A stretch of 59,555 bases of DNA. Source: Herpetosiphonaceae bacterium. GTDB taxonomy: Bacteria > Chloroflexota > Chloroflexia > Chloroflexales > Kallotenuaceae. The DNA lies in the NCBI GenBank assembly GCA_013821605.1, contig JACDGP010000017.1, positions 1-59,555 on the forward strand, written 5' to 3'. The first letter of the stretch is position 1. The number at the start of each line of letters is the position of its first letter. Of this stretch, positions 19,808-29,006 are shown in pieces. The notes under the pieces were generated by a model, which did no database searches, was not told where the DNA came from, and was given only the letters and a program-made list of their open reading frames with translations. A program made the translations under genes and the position numbers.

Positions 19808-21706
19808 ATGCATCTATTATCTGTAGAGTCAGTTAGTAAACAATTTGATGATCGCGCGTTATTCACGGCTCTCTCCTTCGGTATGGAGCGCGGCGAACGC
19901 ATCGGCGTCATTGGTGTCAACGGCAGCGGTAAGTCGACGCTGTTGCGGATCATTGCGGGTGCGGAAACGCCGGATACCGGGCGCGTCTCCATTAATGGGA
20001 GCGTACGAGTCGCCTACCTCGGTCAAAATCCACAGATGGACGGTGATAAGACGGTGCTTGAGCACCTCTTCGCAGGTGAGGGCGAGCGCATGCAACTGGT
20101 GCGTAACTATGAGGCTGCTGTGCTCGCTGTCCAGCAACATCCCGACGATCAAGCCGCGTTGCTCCGGCTCGGCGAATTAAGCGAACGCATGGAGTTAACC
20201 GGCGCGTGGGAGACCGAACGCCACGCCAAAACGATTTTGTCACAGCTCGGGATTGTCGATACCGACGCGCTGCTTCGCAACCTTTCAGGCGGTCAACGCC
20301 GGCGTGTCGCGCTGGCTGCCGCGCTGATTGACCCGGCCGATCTGCTGATCCTCGACGAGCCGACGAATCATCTCGATGCTGATACCGTCGCTTGGCTTGA
20401 AACGGAGCTGACCCGTACCCCTACTGCACTGCTGCTGGTCACGCATGATCGCTATTTTTTGGACCGCGTGGTCAAACGTATCCTGGCCCTTGAAGGTGGC
20501 AAGCTGTGGGACTCACAGGGAGGCTACTCCGAGTACGTGCGACGGCGCGCCGAACGTGTAGAAGCCCAAGCGACGGTCGACCAGCGTCGCAGTTCGATTC
20601 TCCGCAAAGAGCTTGCCTGGATGCTCCAGGGCGCTCAAGCCCGCAGTACCAAACAAAAGGCCCGGATTCAGCGTTTCGAGACTATGCGCGACGAGCCCAC
20701 CGCGAAATCCGCTGCTGCATTAAGCATGACTGTGCCTAGTGCACAGCGCCTCGGCAAACGCGTCATCGAGCTCAAACATGTCGCCAAAAGCTTCGGCGGT
20801 CGGCAGCTGTTTGATGACCTGACCTTAACACTTGAGCGCGGTGAGCGCCTGGGGATCGTTGGCCCCAACGCGAGCGGCAAAACGACCTTGTTGAATATGT
20901 TGGCGGGGCGGCTGACACCGGATGCGGGCGAAGTCGTCGTCGGCGAAACGGTGCGCCTCGCGTACTATGATCAGGAGTCGACGGCCCTCAATCTCGACCA
21001 ACGCGTCATCGAATATCTGGAAGACGAAGCGCCGCTCGTTCAGACTGCGGACGGCAGCATCGTAACGGCAGCCCAAATGTTGGAGCGTTTTTTGTTCGAT
21101 GCCAAGGCTCAATATGCTCGCGTCGGCACGCTATCCGGCGGCGAGCGTCGTCGCTTATACCTGCTGCGGACCCTACTCTTTGCGCCGAACGTCCTGTTGC
21201 TTGACGAGCCGACCAACGACCTTGACGTCGAGACGCTGGCCATTCTTGAAGATTATCTTGATGACTGGGCCGGTACGCTGATCGTCGCTTCGCACGACCG
21301 TTATTTTCTAGATCGCACCGTCGATCACTTGTTGACCTTTGATCACGGCGTTGTTGTGACCTTCCCTGGGAGCTATACTACGTATGCCGAGGCACGCCAA
21401 GGGCGGAAGCAGCCGCTTGCGGACGAACGTCGTCCTGGCCTGGCACGGTCCGCTCCATCCAAAGCGGCTCCGATGTCGTCCAAGCCGCGCACGTCATCGT
21501 TCAAAGCCAAGCGCGAGCTCGACATTCTTGAGGCTCGGATTGCCGAGCTTGAAGCAACACAGGCGCGGCTTAATGCTCGTCTGGCCGAAGGCAGCGGTGA
21601 TTACCAAGAGCTTGAGCAAATGTCTAACGAGCTTGTCGAGACCAACACGGTGCTCGAAGATGCCATGGAGCGTTGGGTTGAGCTATCAGAACTCATGCTG
21701 ACCTAG
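19808..21706 (+). CDS. ABC-F family ATPase (Uup-like)
   Basis: A 632-residue soluble protein with two ABC ATPase domains and no membrane segments. Domain 1 has GVNGSGKSTLL, LSGGQRRRVALA and LLILDEPTNHLD. Domain 2 has GPNASGKTTLLN, LSGGERRRLYL and VLLLDEPTNDLD. Both catalytic glutamates are present. The basic linker around residues 245-300 and a C-terminal coiled coil from about 560 (KAKRELDILEARIAEL) place it near Uup. ABC-F proteins act on ribosomes or, for Uup, in DNA transactions. It is not a transporter. Confidence 0.9.
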   Translation: MHLLSVESVSKQFDDRALFTALSFGMERGERIGVIGVNGSGKSTLLRIIAGAETPDTGRVSINGSVRVAYLGQNPQMDGDKTVLEHLFAGEGERMQLVRNYEAAVLAVQQHPDDQAALLRLGELSERMELTGAWETERHAKTILSQLGIVDTDALLRNLSGGQRRRVALAAALIDPADLLILDEPTNHLDADTVAWLETELTRTPTALLLVTHDRYFLDRVVKRILALEGGKLWDSQGGYSEYVRRRAERVEAQATVDQRRSSILRKELAWMLQGAQARSTKQKARIQRFETMRDEPTAKSAAALSMTVPSAQRLGKRVIELKHVAKSFGGRQLFDDLTLTLERGERLGIVGPNASGKTTLLNMLAGRLTPDAGEVVVGETVRLAYYDQESTALNLDQRVIEYLEDEAPLVQTADGSIVTAAQMLERFLFDAKAQYARVGTLSGGERRRLYLLRTLLFAPNVLLLDEPTNDLDVETLAILEDYLDDWAGTLIVASHDRYFLDRTVDHLLTFDHGVVVTFPGSYTTYAEARQGRKQPLADERRPGLARSAPSKAAPMSSKPRTSSFKAKRELDILEARIAELEATQARLNARLAEGSGDYQELEQMSNELVETNTVLEDAMERWVELSELMLT

Positions 21707-21746
21707 TCGTAGGCAGCGATAAGCATGGGTAGGATATGCCACCTCG

Positions 21747-22553
21747 TTAACGAGTCCGCACCTGTTCAACGCCTTCGATAATCCCGAGCAGTGCTCGCCG
21801 CACAGCACTCCCGCTACTGCCAAGCATCCGCACGATCACGCCGGCCTGATTTGGTAGCAGATCAACACCGAGCAAAGTACTGCTCACCTCTCGTCGTAAT
21901 GCAGGCAGCAGCGGTGGATACGATCGTCCGAGCAGATAGGCGCTGCCTACGACCGGCGCTTCAGAAATACCTGTACCAACCCAATTCTGACCGTCTGGTC
22001 TCAGATCGCTGCGCTCGGCCACCAGCAAATGTCCATCGGCTGCCGTAACCGTCAGGGCCGAACAAAAGCGATGGAACCGCCATAGTTCGCCGCGCTGTAA
22101 CCTACCCGGCACGAGCACGTCCAGGAGGATAAGACTCGCCGTGGGGGCCAGCCGGACATTGGTTACCTGCCGGAAATCAGCACCGGCGCACAAAATCAGT
22201 GGCTCAGGTAGGTAGCGGAAAGACGCATGCTCGCCGATATCAAGGTGTACGTGCTGCTCCGCCCCATGCTCGGGAGCACGGTAAACTTGCGTTGCCGCAG
22301 CTGTCGCTAGTGTTGCGCGGCTGCATCCTCCCGCCGTGATATCAAGGACGTAGCAGTCACCCTGTACCACGCCAGCTTGGTGCAGCAGCGTGACTGCGGC
22401 CCGCCCTGAATCGGCGGGATCATCATAGCGTAGCCGTGACAGCTGCAAGGGTGGCTGCGCGATGGCCCGCTGCGTAACAGTTCGATCGCCCTGTGAGGTG
22501 AAAACGAGCGTCAGCTGTGCAGCTTCGGACGGAGTCACGACATAATTGCTCAA
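21747..22553 (-). CDS. ureD: Urease accessory protein UreD
   Basis: A 268-residue UreD/UreH-type protein, last gene of the urease operon. It shows the beta-rich UreD pattern: [33 protein letters not shown], and [22 protein letters not shown]. With UreF and UreG it forms the complex that delivers nickel to apo-urease. Its start overlaps the ureG stop by four bases, so the two are probably translationally coupled. Confidence 0.88.
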   Translation of the reverse strand: MSNYVVTPSEAAQLTLVFTSQGDRTVTQRAIAQPPLQLSRLRYDDPADSGRAAVTLLHQAGVVQGDCYVLDITAGGCSRATLATAAATQVYRAPEHGAEQHVHLDIGEHASFRYLPEPLILCAGADFRQVTNVRLAPTASLILLDVLVPGRLQRGELWRFHRFCSALTVTAADGHLLVAERSDLRPDGQNWVGTGISEAPVVGSAYLLGRSYPPLLPALRREVSSTLLGVDLLPNQAGVIVRMLGSSGSAVRRALLGIIEGVEQVRTR

Positions 22554-23212
22554 CTGGCTCGTTTGTTACGGACGAGCGTGGCGATCTCCTCGATGATCGG
22601 TGTCAACCCTTCGCCCCGCATGCAGTTCGTGAAGATAAACGGACGGTCTCCGCGCACCAGCCGCGCGTCCCGTTCCATGACCGCCAAGCTGGCACCCACA
22701 TATGGCGCTAGATCCATTTTATTGATCACCAACAGATCCGACGTCATCGTCCCTGGCCCGCGCTTGCGTGGGATTTTATCGCCGCCCGCTACGTCGATCA
22801 CGAAAATAAAATAGTCGACCAAAACACGACTAAACGTTAGCGACAAATTATCGCCACCGCTCTCGATCAGCGTTACCGCCGCATCGGGAAACTGTGCTTC
22901 GAGTTGGTTGGCCGCCTCGATATTCATCGAAGGATCATCACGCACGGCAGTATGTGGGCAGCAGCCGGTTTCAACGCCGACGATCCGCGCAGCGTCAAGC
23001 TGCGCAGCCAATGTTCGCCGCACGTGCTCAGCATCTTCGGTCGTATAAATATCATTGGTAATAACCAGCGGTTCCATACCACGCGCTTGCAGCATTGGCA
23101 CCAGCTGTTCGATCAACGCAGTCTTGCCCGACCCCACTGGGCCGCCGATGCCGATTCGTACCGTTGTTCGTTGTGCCGCCGTCGCCGGCAATTGTGGAGC
23201 TTCAATCTGCAT
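22550..23212 (-). CDS. ureG: Urease accessory GTPase UreG
   Basis: A 220-residue SIMIBI-class GTPase that drives nickel insertion into urease. The ATG at 23212 with AGGATAGAG upstream is preferred to the longer frame. The P-loop GGPVGSGKT is at residues 23-31, the nickel-binding CPH motif is in [12 protein letters not shown], and the guanine specificity motif is in [24 protein letters not shown] is the switch region. It lies between ureF and ureD. Confidence 0.95.
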   Translation of the reverse strand: MQIEAPQLPATAAQRTTVRIGIGGPVGSGKTALIEQLVPMLQARGMEPLVITNDIYTTEDAEHVRRTLAAQLDAARIVGVETGCCPHTAVRDDPSMNIEAANQLEAQFPDAAVTLIESGGDNLSLTFSRVLVDYFIFVIDVAGGDKIPRKRGPGTMTSDLLVINKMDLAPYVGASLAVMERDARLVRGDRPFIFTNCMRGEGLTPIIEEIATLVRNKRAS

Positions 23213-23252
23213 CTCTATCCTACGCTTCGCTAAGGAGGTGCTTCGTGTTGGG

Positions 23253-23936
23253 TTAGCTGGCAAACAGGCGTGACTCGGACGCAGCATGCTGCATCTGGCG
23301 GATGTCGATCAGCGGAGCCCAACCGCCCATGTCAGTCCAATGAACGTCTTGCCCGATGGCAGCGGCTGCCACCAGCCAAGGTGCGGTCGCATGAAGCAGT
23401 GTTTGTGCCTGAACATAATCAAGCGCCCCCAGGCGAACTGCAGCCGCCAGCCACCCTGCCGCGACCGCATGCAGTTCGCAAAGCACCGCCGTGGCTTCAT
23501 CAAGCCCCGCTCTCCCTAGCAGCAGCCCGACCGCGATGGCATGATGCCCTGGGTACGTTCCGGCGTTGACCTGCGTGGCGTACTGCTGTGCTCGCCCGTC
23601 CGCAAATGCGGTTTGCCCGACCGTCAGCACGGCTCGTCCACTCCGGCGTGATCCTTCGCGACTTTCGCTGCTCATTTTCAGGGCGTCGAGACGTTGGTCG
23701 ATCAGTCCCACCTCGCTAAGCTGCCCTTCCGCGCGCATCACCCAACGTAGTGCAACCGCATCTGCCGGCCCCACGACCTGCAACAGATAGGCACGCAGCA
23801 AAGCGCCAACCTGATCGGGACCATGTGTGCCCAGTGCCACAAACTGCTCCAGCCCGTGCGACTGCGTAAACAGCCCGCTCGGAAAGAACGAGTCTGCCAA
23901 TTGCAGCCCAGCCAGCAGAGCTAAGCCGTCAACCAC
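23253..23936 (-). CDS. ureF: Urease accessory protein UreF
   Basis: A 227-residue all-helical UreF with a GTG start at 23936. The N-terminal [27 protein letters not shown] is the conserved UreF opening, and the C-terminal segment contains the usual [19 protein letters not shown] tail. It bridges UreD and UreG during nickel delivery. It overlaps the upstream UreE-slot gene by eight bases. Confidence 0.93.
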   Translation of the reverse strand: MVDGLALLAGLQLADSFFPSGLFTQSHGLEQFVALGTHGPDQVGALLRAYLLQVVGPADAVALRWVMRAEGQLSEVGLIDQRLDALKMSSESREGSRRSGRAVLTVGQTAFADGRAQQYATQVNAGTYPGHHAIAVGLLLGRAGLDEATAVLCELHAVAAGWLAAAVRLGALDYVQAQTLLHATAPWLVAAAAIGQDVHWTDMGGWAPLIDIRQMQHAASESRLFAS

Positions 23937-24267
23937 GCTGCGTATCCGTTCGCTCCAGCCAGGCAGCCCGCCGCCCGGCTTGGTCGACCTTCCCTAGAAA
24001 CTGGAAAGCTGATGGCTGTGGATATGCGATCGTAAACCCGCCCTCGCTGAACGGCACCTGCGCTCCCACGGCTAACTCTTCCACCAGCACGCAGCCCTCC
24101 AGCCGGTGAGCCGCGAAGTCGAGGTTCAGATGGGTCAGCGGATCGATTGGTCCTGCCAATGCACCAACCTGCCCATGCTCGATAGTTCCGTGTCGCACGG
24201 CCTGCGGATCAATAATCAGACCTTCAGCATCAACATTGGCCCGCGCGACCAGATGATATACATGCAT
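23929..24267 (-). CDS. Unknown urease-operon protein in the UreE position
   Basis: A 112-residue protein whose ATG at 24267 is four bases after the ureC stop and whose end overlaps ureF by eight bases. It is clearly an operon member. Position between ureC and ureF is normally that of ureE, the nickel chaperone. The sequence, however, lacks the UreE beta-barrel signatures and the His-rich tail. It reads MHVYHLVARANVD, then IIDPQAVRHGTIEH, then a sandwich-like middle, and ends in GKVDQAGRRAAWLERTD. Histidines at residues 2, 5, 25, 30, 46 and near 54 could bind metal. Function as nickel chaperone replacement is an inference. A longer frame upstream overlaps ureC and is rejected. Confidence 0.6.
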   Translation of the reverse strand: MHVYHLVARANVDAEGLIIDPQAVRHGTIEHGQVGALAGPIDPLTHLNLDFAAHRLEGCVLVEELAVGAQVPFSEGGFTIAYPQPSAFQFLGKVDQAGRRAAWLERTDTQRG

Positions 24268-24271
24268 GCCG

Positions 24272-25990
24272 CTACACCAAAAAGTACAGCTGGGCCAACG
24301 GCAAACGTTCGGCCGGCGGCACCGACACCACCTCGCCGTCAACCCGTACCTCGTACGTTTCAGGATCCACCCTAATCGATGGGGTTGCACTGTTCCAGAC
24401 CATCGCTGCCTTGCCGACGCTCCGGCAATGCTTGACCGCCACACTACGACGTTGCAGTCCAAGCTTGCCGCGCACATCCAGCTCAACCGATGCGTGTGAC
24501 ATAAAGTTAACGCAAGTTTGCCCAAGTGCCGCACCAAAGGCCCCGAACTGTGGACGGTACAGCACTGGCTGGGGCGTGGGGATCGACGCATTCGGGTCGC
24601 CCATCAATGCCCAATTAATCATCCCGCCTTTGATAATGAGCTTCGGTTTGACCGCAAACATTTCTGGACTCCACAGCACGATGTCCGCGAGTTTGCCTAC
24701 TTCGAGCGAGCCGACTTCGTGCGCCAGACCATGTGCCAATGCCGGGTTGATCGTCAGCTTGGCTAGATAGCGCAGAATGCGGGCATTATCATGCTCTGGG
24801 GTATCTTCGGGCAGCTTGCCGCGTTGCCCGAGCAGCTTGTCGGCAGTCTGGAAGGCGCGAATACACGATTCGCCGATCCGGCCCATCGCCTGCGAGTCCG
24901 ACGAGTAGATCGAAAGCACGCCCATATCATGCAGCACATCTTCGGCCGCAATCGTCTCGGCCCGAATCCGTGACTCGGCAAACGCCACATCCTCGGCCAG
25001 CGCCGGATTGAGATGGTGGCACACCATCAGCATGTCGAGATGCTCTGCTAGAGTATTGACGGTATAGGGCCGCGTCGGATTGGTCGAAGACGGCAGGATA
25101 TTAGGCTCACCCGCAATCGCAATAATATCGGGGGCATGACCGCCGCCGGCCCCTTCGGTATGGTACGAATGAATCGTGCGCCCGTCGATGGCACTGATCG
25201 TGTCGGCCAGAAACCCTGACTCATTGAGTGTGTCGGTATGGATCGCAACTTGCACATCGTACTCGTCGGCCACCCGCAGCGAGCAGTCGATCACCGCCGG
25301 GGTCGTTCCCCAATCCTCATGATCCTTAAGGCCACATGCTCCTGCCTCAAGCTGTTCGCGCAATGCTTCGGGCCGGCTGCTGTTGCCCTTGCCCAGCAGT
25401 CCCCAGTTAACGGGTAAGCCCTCCGCAGCTTGTAACATACGTGCGATGTTCCATGGACCGGGTGTACACGTCGTCGCATTAGTTCCATCGGCCGGTCCGG
25501 TGCCTCCGCCGATCATCGTCGTAATCCCGCTCGACAACGCGTGATACACCTGATGCGGCGTGATCATATGAATATGCGTATCGATCAGCCCCGCCGTTGC
25601 GATCAGATGCTCCCCAGCAATCGCCTCGGTCCCTGGCCCGATCACCATCGCCGGATGGACCCCATCCATCGTATCAGGATTACCGGCCTTGCCAATGCCC
25701 ACGATCCGCCCATCTTTGATGCCGATATCGGCTTTAAGGACACCCAGCACGGCATCGAGCACAATCACATTCGTGATCACCAGATCGAGTGCTCCACCCG
25801 CGCTGGTTGCACTCGCACGCTGGCCTTGCCCATCCCGAATCGTTTTTCCGCCGCCAAACACCACCTCATCACCGGCGTGTAACAGATCACGCTCGATCCC
25901 CAGCAGCAATTGGGTATCGGCTAGTCGAACCCGATCCCCTACTGTAGGACCATACAGTGCGGCATAGTGAGCACGAGAGATAGAGGTCAA
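24272..25990 (-). CDS. ureC: Urease alpha subunit
   Basis: A 572-residue catalytic subunit that hydrolyses urea to ammonia and carbamate. The family start (MSxISRxxYAxLYGPTxGDRVRL) fixes the start at a TTG at 25990 with GAGGAAGTC upstream; the longer frame from 26089 has no support. The di-nickel site is complete: HIHMITP histidines, carbamylated lysine in [28 protein letters not shown] and the SSDSQAMGR aspartate. The mobile-flap histidine region is MVCHHLN. Length matches the family. Confidence 0.96.
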   Translation of the reverse strand: MTSISRAHYAALYGPTVGDRVRLADTQLLLGIERDLLHAGDEVVFGGGKTIRDGQGQRASATSAGGALDLVITNVIVLDAVLGVLKADIGIKDGRIVGIGKAGNPDTMDGVHPAMVIGPGTEAIAGEHLIATAGLIDTHIHMITPHQVYHALSSGITTMIGGGTGPADGTNATTCTPGPWNIARMLQAAEGLPVNWGLLGKGNSSRPEALREQLEAGACGLKDHEDWGTTPAVIDCSLRVADEYDVQVAIHTDTLNESGFLADTISAIDGRTIHSYHTEGAGGGHAPDIIAIAGEPNILPSSTNPTRPYTVNTLAEHLDMLMVCHHLNPALAEDVAFAESRIRAETIAAEDVLHDMGVLSIYSSDSQAMGRIGESCIRAFQTADKLLGQRGKLPEDTPEHDNARILRYLAKLTINPALAHGLAHEVGSLEVGKLADIVLWSPEMFAVKPKLIIKGGMINWALMGDPNASIPTPQPVLYRPQFGAFGAALGQTCVNFMSHASVELDVRGKLGLQRRSVAVKHCRSVGKAAMVWNSATPSIRVDPETYEVRVDGEVVSVPPAERLPLAQLYFLV

Positions 25991-25997
25991 GACTTCC

Positions 25998-26381
25998 TCA
26001 CGTATCGCTAGCGTTGTCCGGCGTCTGCCACTCCTGCAGCCGTCGCAACGCATCTCGTCGTCCACCGTCCGTGATGGCGCTCCCATCAACCAAGTTGTTA
26101 AAGCCGACCATCCGATGGGCGCCGCCGAACTCGACTACCTCAACCTCACGCTCATCGCCCGGCTCAAAGCGGATCGCTAGGCCAGCCGGGATATTCAAGC
26201 GCATCCCGAGTGCTTGCGCGCGGTCAAACCGGAGCGCACGATTGACCTCAAAGAAATGAAAATGCGAACCGACTTGGATCGGACGGTCACCAGTATTAGC
26301 AACCTTCAGCGTAACAGTGCGCCGTCCGGCATTGATCTCGACTGGCTCATCAGCCAGCAAATAGCGGTCGTTGGTCTGCAT
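25998..26381 (-). CDS. ureB: Urease beta subunit
   Basis: A 127-residue structural subunit of the urease heterotrimer. Typical UreB sequence: [39 protein letters not shown] and RFEPGD followed by the VVEFGG strand. The gene lies 9 bases after ureA and 7 bases before the ureC TTG start used here. The separate ureA and ureB genes are the usual bacterial arrangement, as opposed to the fused Helicobacter form. Confidence 0.95.
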   Translation of the reverse strand: MQTNDRYLLADEPVEINAGRRTVTLKVANTGDRPIQVGSHFHFFEVNRALRFDRAQALGMRLNIPAGLAIRFEPGDEREVEVVEFGGAHRMVGFNNLVDGSAITDGGRRDALRRLQEWQTPDNASDT

Positions 26382-26390
26382 GCCGCCTCC

Positions 26391-26693
26391 CTACACAATC
26401 GGATCATGACACGATACCAACTTCGTGCCATCGGGAAACGTTGCTTCAACCTGCACGACCGGGAGCATCTCGGCAACGCCCGGCATCACATCATCGCGCG
26501 TCAAAACTTCCCTGCCTAGCTGCATCAACTCGACCACCCGCCGCCCATCGCGGGCCCCTTCCAACAGTGCTTCCGTAATTAAGGCCGTCGCCTCAGGCAA
26601 GTTCAGCTTGAGGCCACGTGCTCGCCGCCGCCGTGCAACGTCCGCAGCAACAAAGATCAAAAGCTTCTCTTGTTCGCGTGGTGTAAGATTCAC
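26391..26693 (-). CDS. ureA: Urease gamma subunit
   Basis: A 100-residue small urease subunit, starting at a GTG at 26693 with GAGG five bases upstream. It shows [20 protein letters not shown] at the start and the family segment [16 protein letters not shown], ending in [15 protein letters not shown]. It is the first urease gene of the operon. Its start codon overlaps by three bases the stop of a 44-codon ORF that follows an antitoxin gene. Confidence 0.95.
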   Translation of the reverse strand: MNLTPREQEKLLIFVAADVARRRRARGLKLNLPEATALITEALLEGARDGRRVVELMQLGREVLTRDDVMPGVAEMLPVVQVEATFPDGTKLVSCHDPIV

Positions 26694-26824
26694 AGCAACC
26701 TCGTGGACAAATGGAGGACATTAAAACCGCGTGGCATCTTTGCGGTCGGAGCAGCGTTGCGTGCCGGATAGCATAGCATATGCTGCAAGCTCATATTTGA
26801 GGCTGTATGGAGCAAAAGAATCAT
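26690..26824 (-). CDS. Possible 44-codon ORF bridging antitoxin and urease genes
   Basis: An ATG at 26824 overlaps the vapB-like stop by four bases (ATGA), and the frame ends with a TGA at 26690-26692 that overlaps the ureA GTG. The product would be 44 residues, starting [10 protein letters not shown]. VapC toxins usually start just here with a similar M-x-LLDTN segment, so it could be the decayed start of a vapC gene. It might equally be a chance frame. No domain is recognisable. Confidence 0.3.
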   Translation of the reverse strand: MILLLHTASNMSLQHMLCYPARNAAPTAKMPRGFNVLHLSTRLL

Positions 26825-27054
26825 TCAAAAGCACGTTCCCGTGCTGGTTGGCTTGGTTGCTCGCGATCCTCCATGAAGTCCCCAGAGAATTTGTCAAGGC
26901 TATCAAAGAGTGCCTGCCAGGAATCATGGTACGGCAGCAACACGACAGCATTGCCCATACGCTTAATGAATACTTTATCGCCCTGAAAGCGGAACTCTTT
27001 GGGCAAGCGCACGGCTTGACTTTGCCCGTTTTGGAACAGTTTCGCAGTTTCCAT
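26821..27054 (-). CDS. VapB-like (AbrB/SpoVT fold) antitoxin, apparently orphan
   Basis: A 77-residue protein from the ATG at 27054, with AGGAAGG upstream. METAKLFQNGQSQAVRLPKEF is the classical start of VapB-type antitoxins with a swapped-hairpin AbrB fold; residues 21-45 continue FRFQGDKVFIKRMGNAVVLLP. The C-terminal part, rich in acidic and polar residues, would bind and block VapC RNase. No PIN-domain VapC follows: only 127 bases separate it from ureA. It may be an orphan regulator or the relic of a broken pair. Confidence 0.8.
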   Translation of the reverse strand: METAKLFQNGQSQAVRLPKEFRFQGDKVFIKRMGNAVVLLPYHDSWQALFDSLDKFSGDFMEDREQPSQPARERAFE

Positions 27055-27066
27055 ACGCACCTTCCT

Positions 27067-27076
27067 GGTATATACC
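27067..27076. promoter_or_regulatory. Palindromic operator candidate of the VapB-like gene
   Basis: The perfect palindrome GGTATATACC sits 12 bases upstream of the antitoxin ATG, next to an AT-rich stretch (AATATATATC) that could hold the promoter. Antitoxins with an AbrB fold usually repress their own operon by binding such palindromes. Confidence 0.45.
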
Positions 27077-27225
27077 AATAATATATATCAAGAGGCTGCA
27101 CAGTGCAGGGTACACCGTTCATGTGTGGCAACTGCTCTCAGTAATATCATATGACATCTACATTTGCGGTTCAGGAGACTACTTTTGTCTCATCCGGACT
27201 TTTGCGGTTCAACGAACTCGAATCT

Positions 27226-28182
27226 TTACCCAATACCATAATCTTGCTCGAACACCACTACACGGTCCTCACCAAGCTCATGTTCCAGCCATGCCTTGAT
27301 CTCAGGCGTCAGATCTTTCACTCCGATATGTACCTTGTCGAACGAGCTATTGACTCCGTACATTGTTAGGTAGATGCCACGAGCCCGGAACTCTTCCGAA
27401 CGTATCGAAATCAAATCACGTAGATGCTCAAGGGTAGCAAATGAATACTTGCAGTCCGCGATGACGATTACGGGAACTGGGATACTACTGCTATTTATGG
27501 TGTGAATGATCTCCATAATCAAAGGATCGTGAGCAGTAACATGCACCTCAATCGGCTTGCCTCCTGAGCTACGGTCGATGATGCCTGCAAAGATTCGAGG
27601 GAGGCATATGCGGAGGGTCACACGAAGTTGTGCTACAAAAGGGAGACTACTTACAGAAGAATCTCTTCTCCTAGTAACGATAGCTTTTACGTCCTGTTGG
27701 TCTATGACACGTTCTTTCCTCGTGATTAGCGAACTTAGCTCCTTGTCACTCTGATAAGTATCATTATTACCGTAATCACTGCAAAAACGCTCAATATCCA
27801 TCCGGGAGATTTGGAGTGCAACCGAAGCATAAAGAACAGGTATAGGCGGTATCGAAATAGTGCCGGCAGCAGCTAATGCTTGGAGCACAGGTGTTATCTC
27901 CGTCGATAGATCGAATACATCAGGAGATGCACGCAAAAGAGCTGGACATAGATGTGCGCGAATATCTGCCTGCTGTAGTAGCTCTTCAGCTTTCTTCGTG
28001 CTAGCATAATTACGTAACGCCAGAACCATCTTTCGTTGCTGCACTGTTAGCTGTTGCTCGGGTTGCTTGTGAAGTCGCTGTTGTAGATCGCCACCTATTA
28101 TATTTCCTGGATCAAGCATAAGCAGTTCTTCCAACAGCCGCTGATCGCTATATTCTAAAGGTCCGTGCCCCTGTCGTTCCAT
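27226..28182 (-). CDS. Unknown protein with a C-terminal segment like S1-protease pro-regions
   Basis: A 318-residue protein; the ATG at 28182 with AGGA upstream is preferred to one ten codons earlier. The N-terminal 90 residues are helical (LLEELLMLDPGNIIGGDLQQ, then LRNYASTKKAEELLQQA). The C-terminal part, ARGIYLTMYGVNSSFDKVHIG then VKDLTPEIKAWLEHELGEDR, resembles the segment that precedes the catalytic domain in many secreted trypsin-like proteases. No protease triad is present. Base composition is more AT-rich than the flanking genes, hinting at transfer. It lies 62 bases downstream of a pentapeptide-repeat gene in the same direction. Confidence 0.5.
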   Translation of the reverse strand: MERQGHGPLEYSDQRLLEELLMLDPGNIIGGDLQQRLHKQPEQQLTVQQRKMVLALRNYASTKKAEELLQQADIRAHLCPALLRASPDVFDLSTEITPVLQALAAAGTISIPPIPVLYASVALQISRMDIERFCSDYGNNDTYQSDKELSSLITRKERVIDQQDVKAIVTRRRDSSVSSLPFVAQLRVTLRICLPRIFAGIIDRSSGGKPIEVHVTAHDPLIMEIIHTINSSSIPVPVIVIADCKYSFATLEHLRDLISIRSEEFRARGIYLTMYGVNSSFDKVHIGVKDLTPEIKAWLEHELGEDRVVVFEQDYGIG

Positions 28183-28244
28183 GACGTGATCCTTTTTGTC
28201 GTGCTTTCTCATGAGGCCTGACGATGTAAGCGTTCATCAGTAGA

Positions 28245-28787
28245 TTATGCTGGAGTGCCATCAACCGGCCAGATTGTGCGCTCGTCATAGGTGATGTTAT
28301 CCAAATTGGCTCCGTCAAGATTACTTCCTTCAAAGTTAGTCCCCCTCAGGTCGGCGTTCCGCAGGTCAACTCCTTGCAGGTTGGCTCCCTGGAAAATGGC
28401 ATCTGAGAGTTGAGCTGCCCTAAGATCCGCTTGCCGGAGATTAGCTCCGCAGAGGTCGGCCTTCATAAGAGCACTTATTGTAAGATCAGCTCCCTCAAGG
28501 TTCGCTTGCCGGAGGTTGGCTTCCCTCAGGTCACCTCCGTTGAGATTAGCTCCTCGGAGGTCGGCTCCCTGTAAGTCGGCGCCCCTCAACCGAGCGCCTC
28601 GCATGTCGGCACGCTCGAAGCTAACTCCTTGAAGGTTGGCTCCCCTCAAGTCAACTCGCTCGAAGCTGGCTCCCTGGAAGTTGACTCCCCTGAGGTCGGT
28701 TTCTCGAAGATCAGCGCGTGCCCGCAACGCGTGAATCTCTTGCTCAACCTCTATCTGGAATGTTTGTCTGCTAATATCCTCACTCAT
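28245..28787 (-). CDS. Pentapeptide-repeat protein
   Basis: A 180-residue protein made of about 25 tandem A(D/N)LxX repeats from residue 27 to about 165, for example ADLRETDLRG and GADLRGANLNG. These fold as a right-handed quadrilateral beta-helix. The N-terminal 25 residues are helical and the C-terminus ends in TYDERTIWPVDG, a frequent ending of this family. Roles include DNA mimicry (gyrase protection) and scaffolding, but none can be assigned here. It is likely co-transcribed with the unknown gene downstream. Confidence 0.88.
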   Translation of the reverse strand: MSEDISRQTFQIEVEQEIHALRARADLRETDLRGVNFQGASFERVDLRGANLQGVSFERADMRGARLRGADLQGADLRGANLNGGDLREANLRQANLEGADLTISALMKADLCGANLRQADLRAAQLSDAIFQGANLQGVDLRNADLRGTNFEGSNLDGANLDNITYDERTIWPVDGTPA

Positions 28788-29006
28788 AGTCTGTCACTGC
28801 CTCTTGTAACATCAGAGTATAAAGGATCGTTGTCGTAGAATGCGAGGTTGTGCTAACCAACTATGTGACCCGTGCTGTCATTGCCCTCACGAAATGTTTC
28901 CCTAAGATTCGCCCCAAATTCCTTAACCATTCCTGGCGACAAGCGGTATCATGTTAACCAACAAGGGCGGCCAGACATGGTCGCCTGTTATGTTGCGAGA
29001 GGTTGT

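Noticed and set aside
24268-24591. Upstream extension of the UreE-slot gene
   Set aside because: It would read through the end of ureC in another frame; the ATG at 24267 gives normal operon spacing.
26731-27081. 116-codon forward frame over the VapB-like gene
   Set aside because: Antisense to a recognised antitoxin with a good ribosome site; no own motif.
28245-28787. Short DNA repeats considered as a CRISPR-like array
   Set aside because: They are the 15-base codon periodicity of pentapeptide repeats, without constant repeats and unique spacers.
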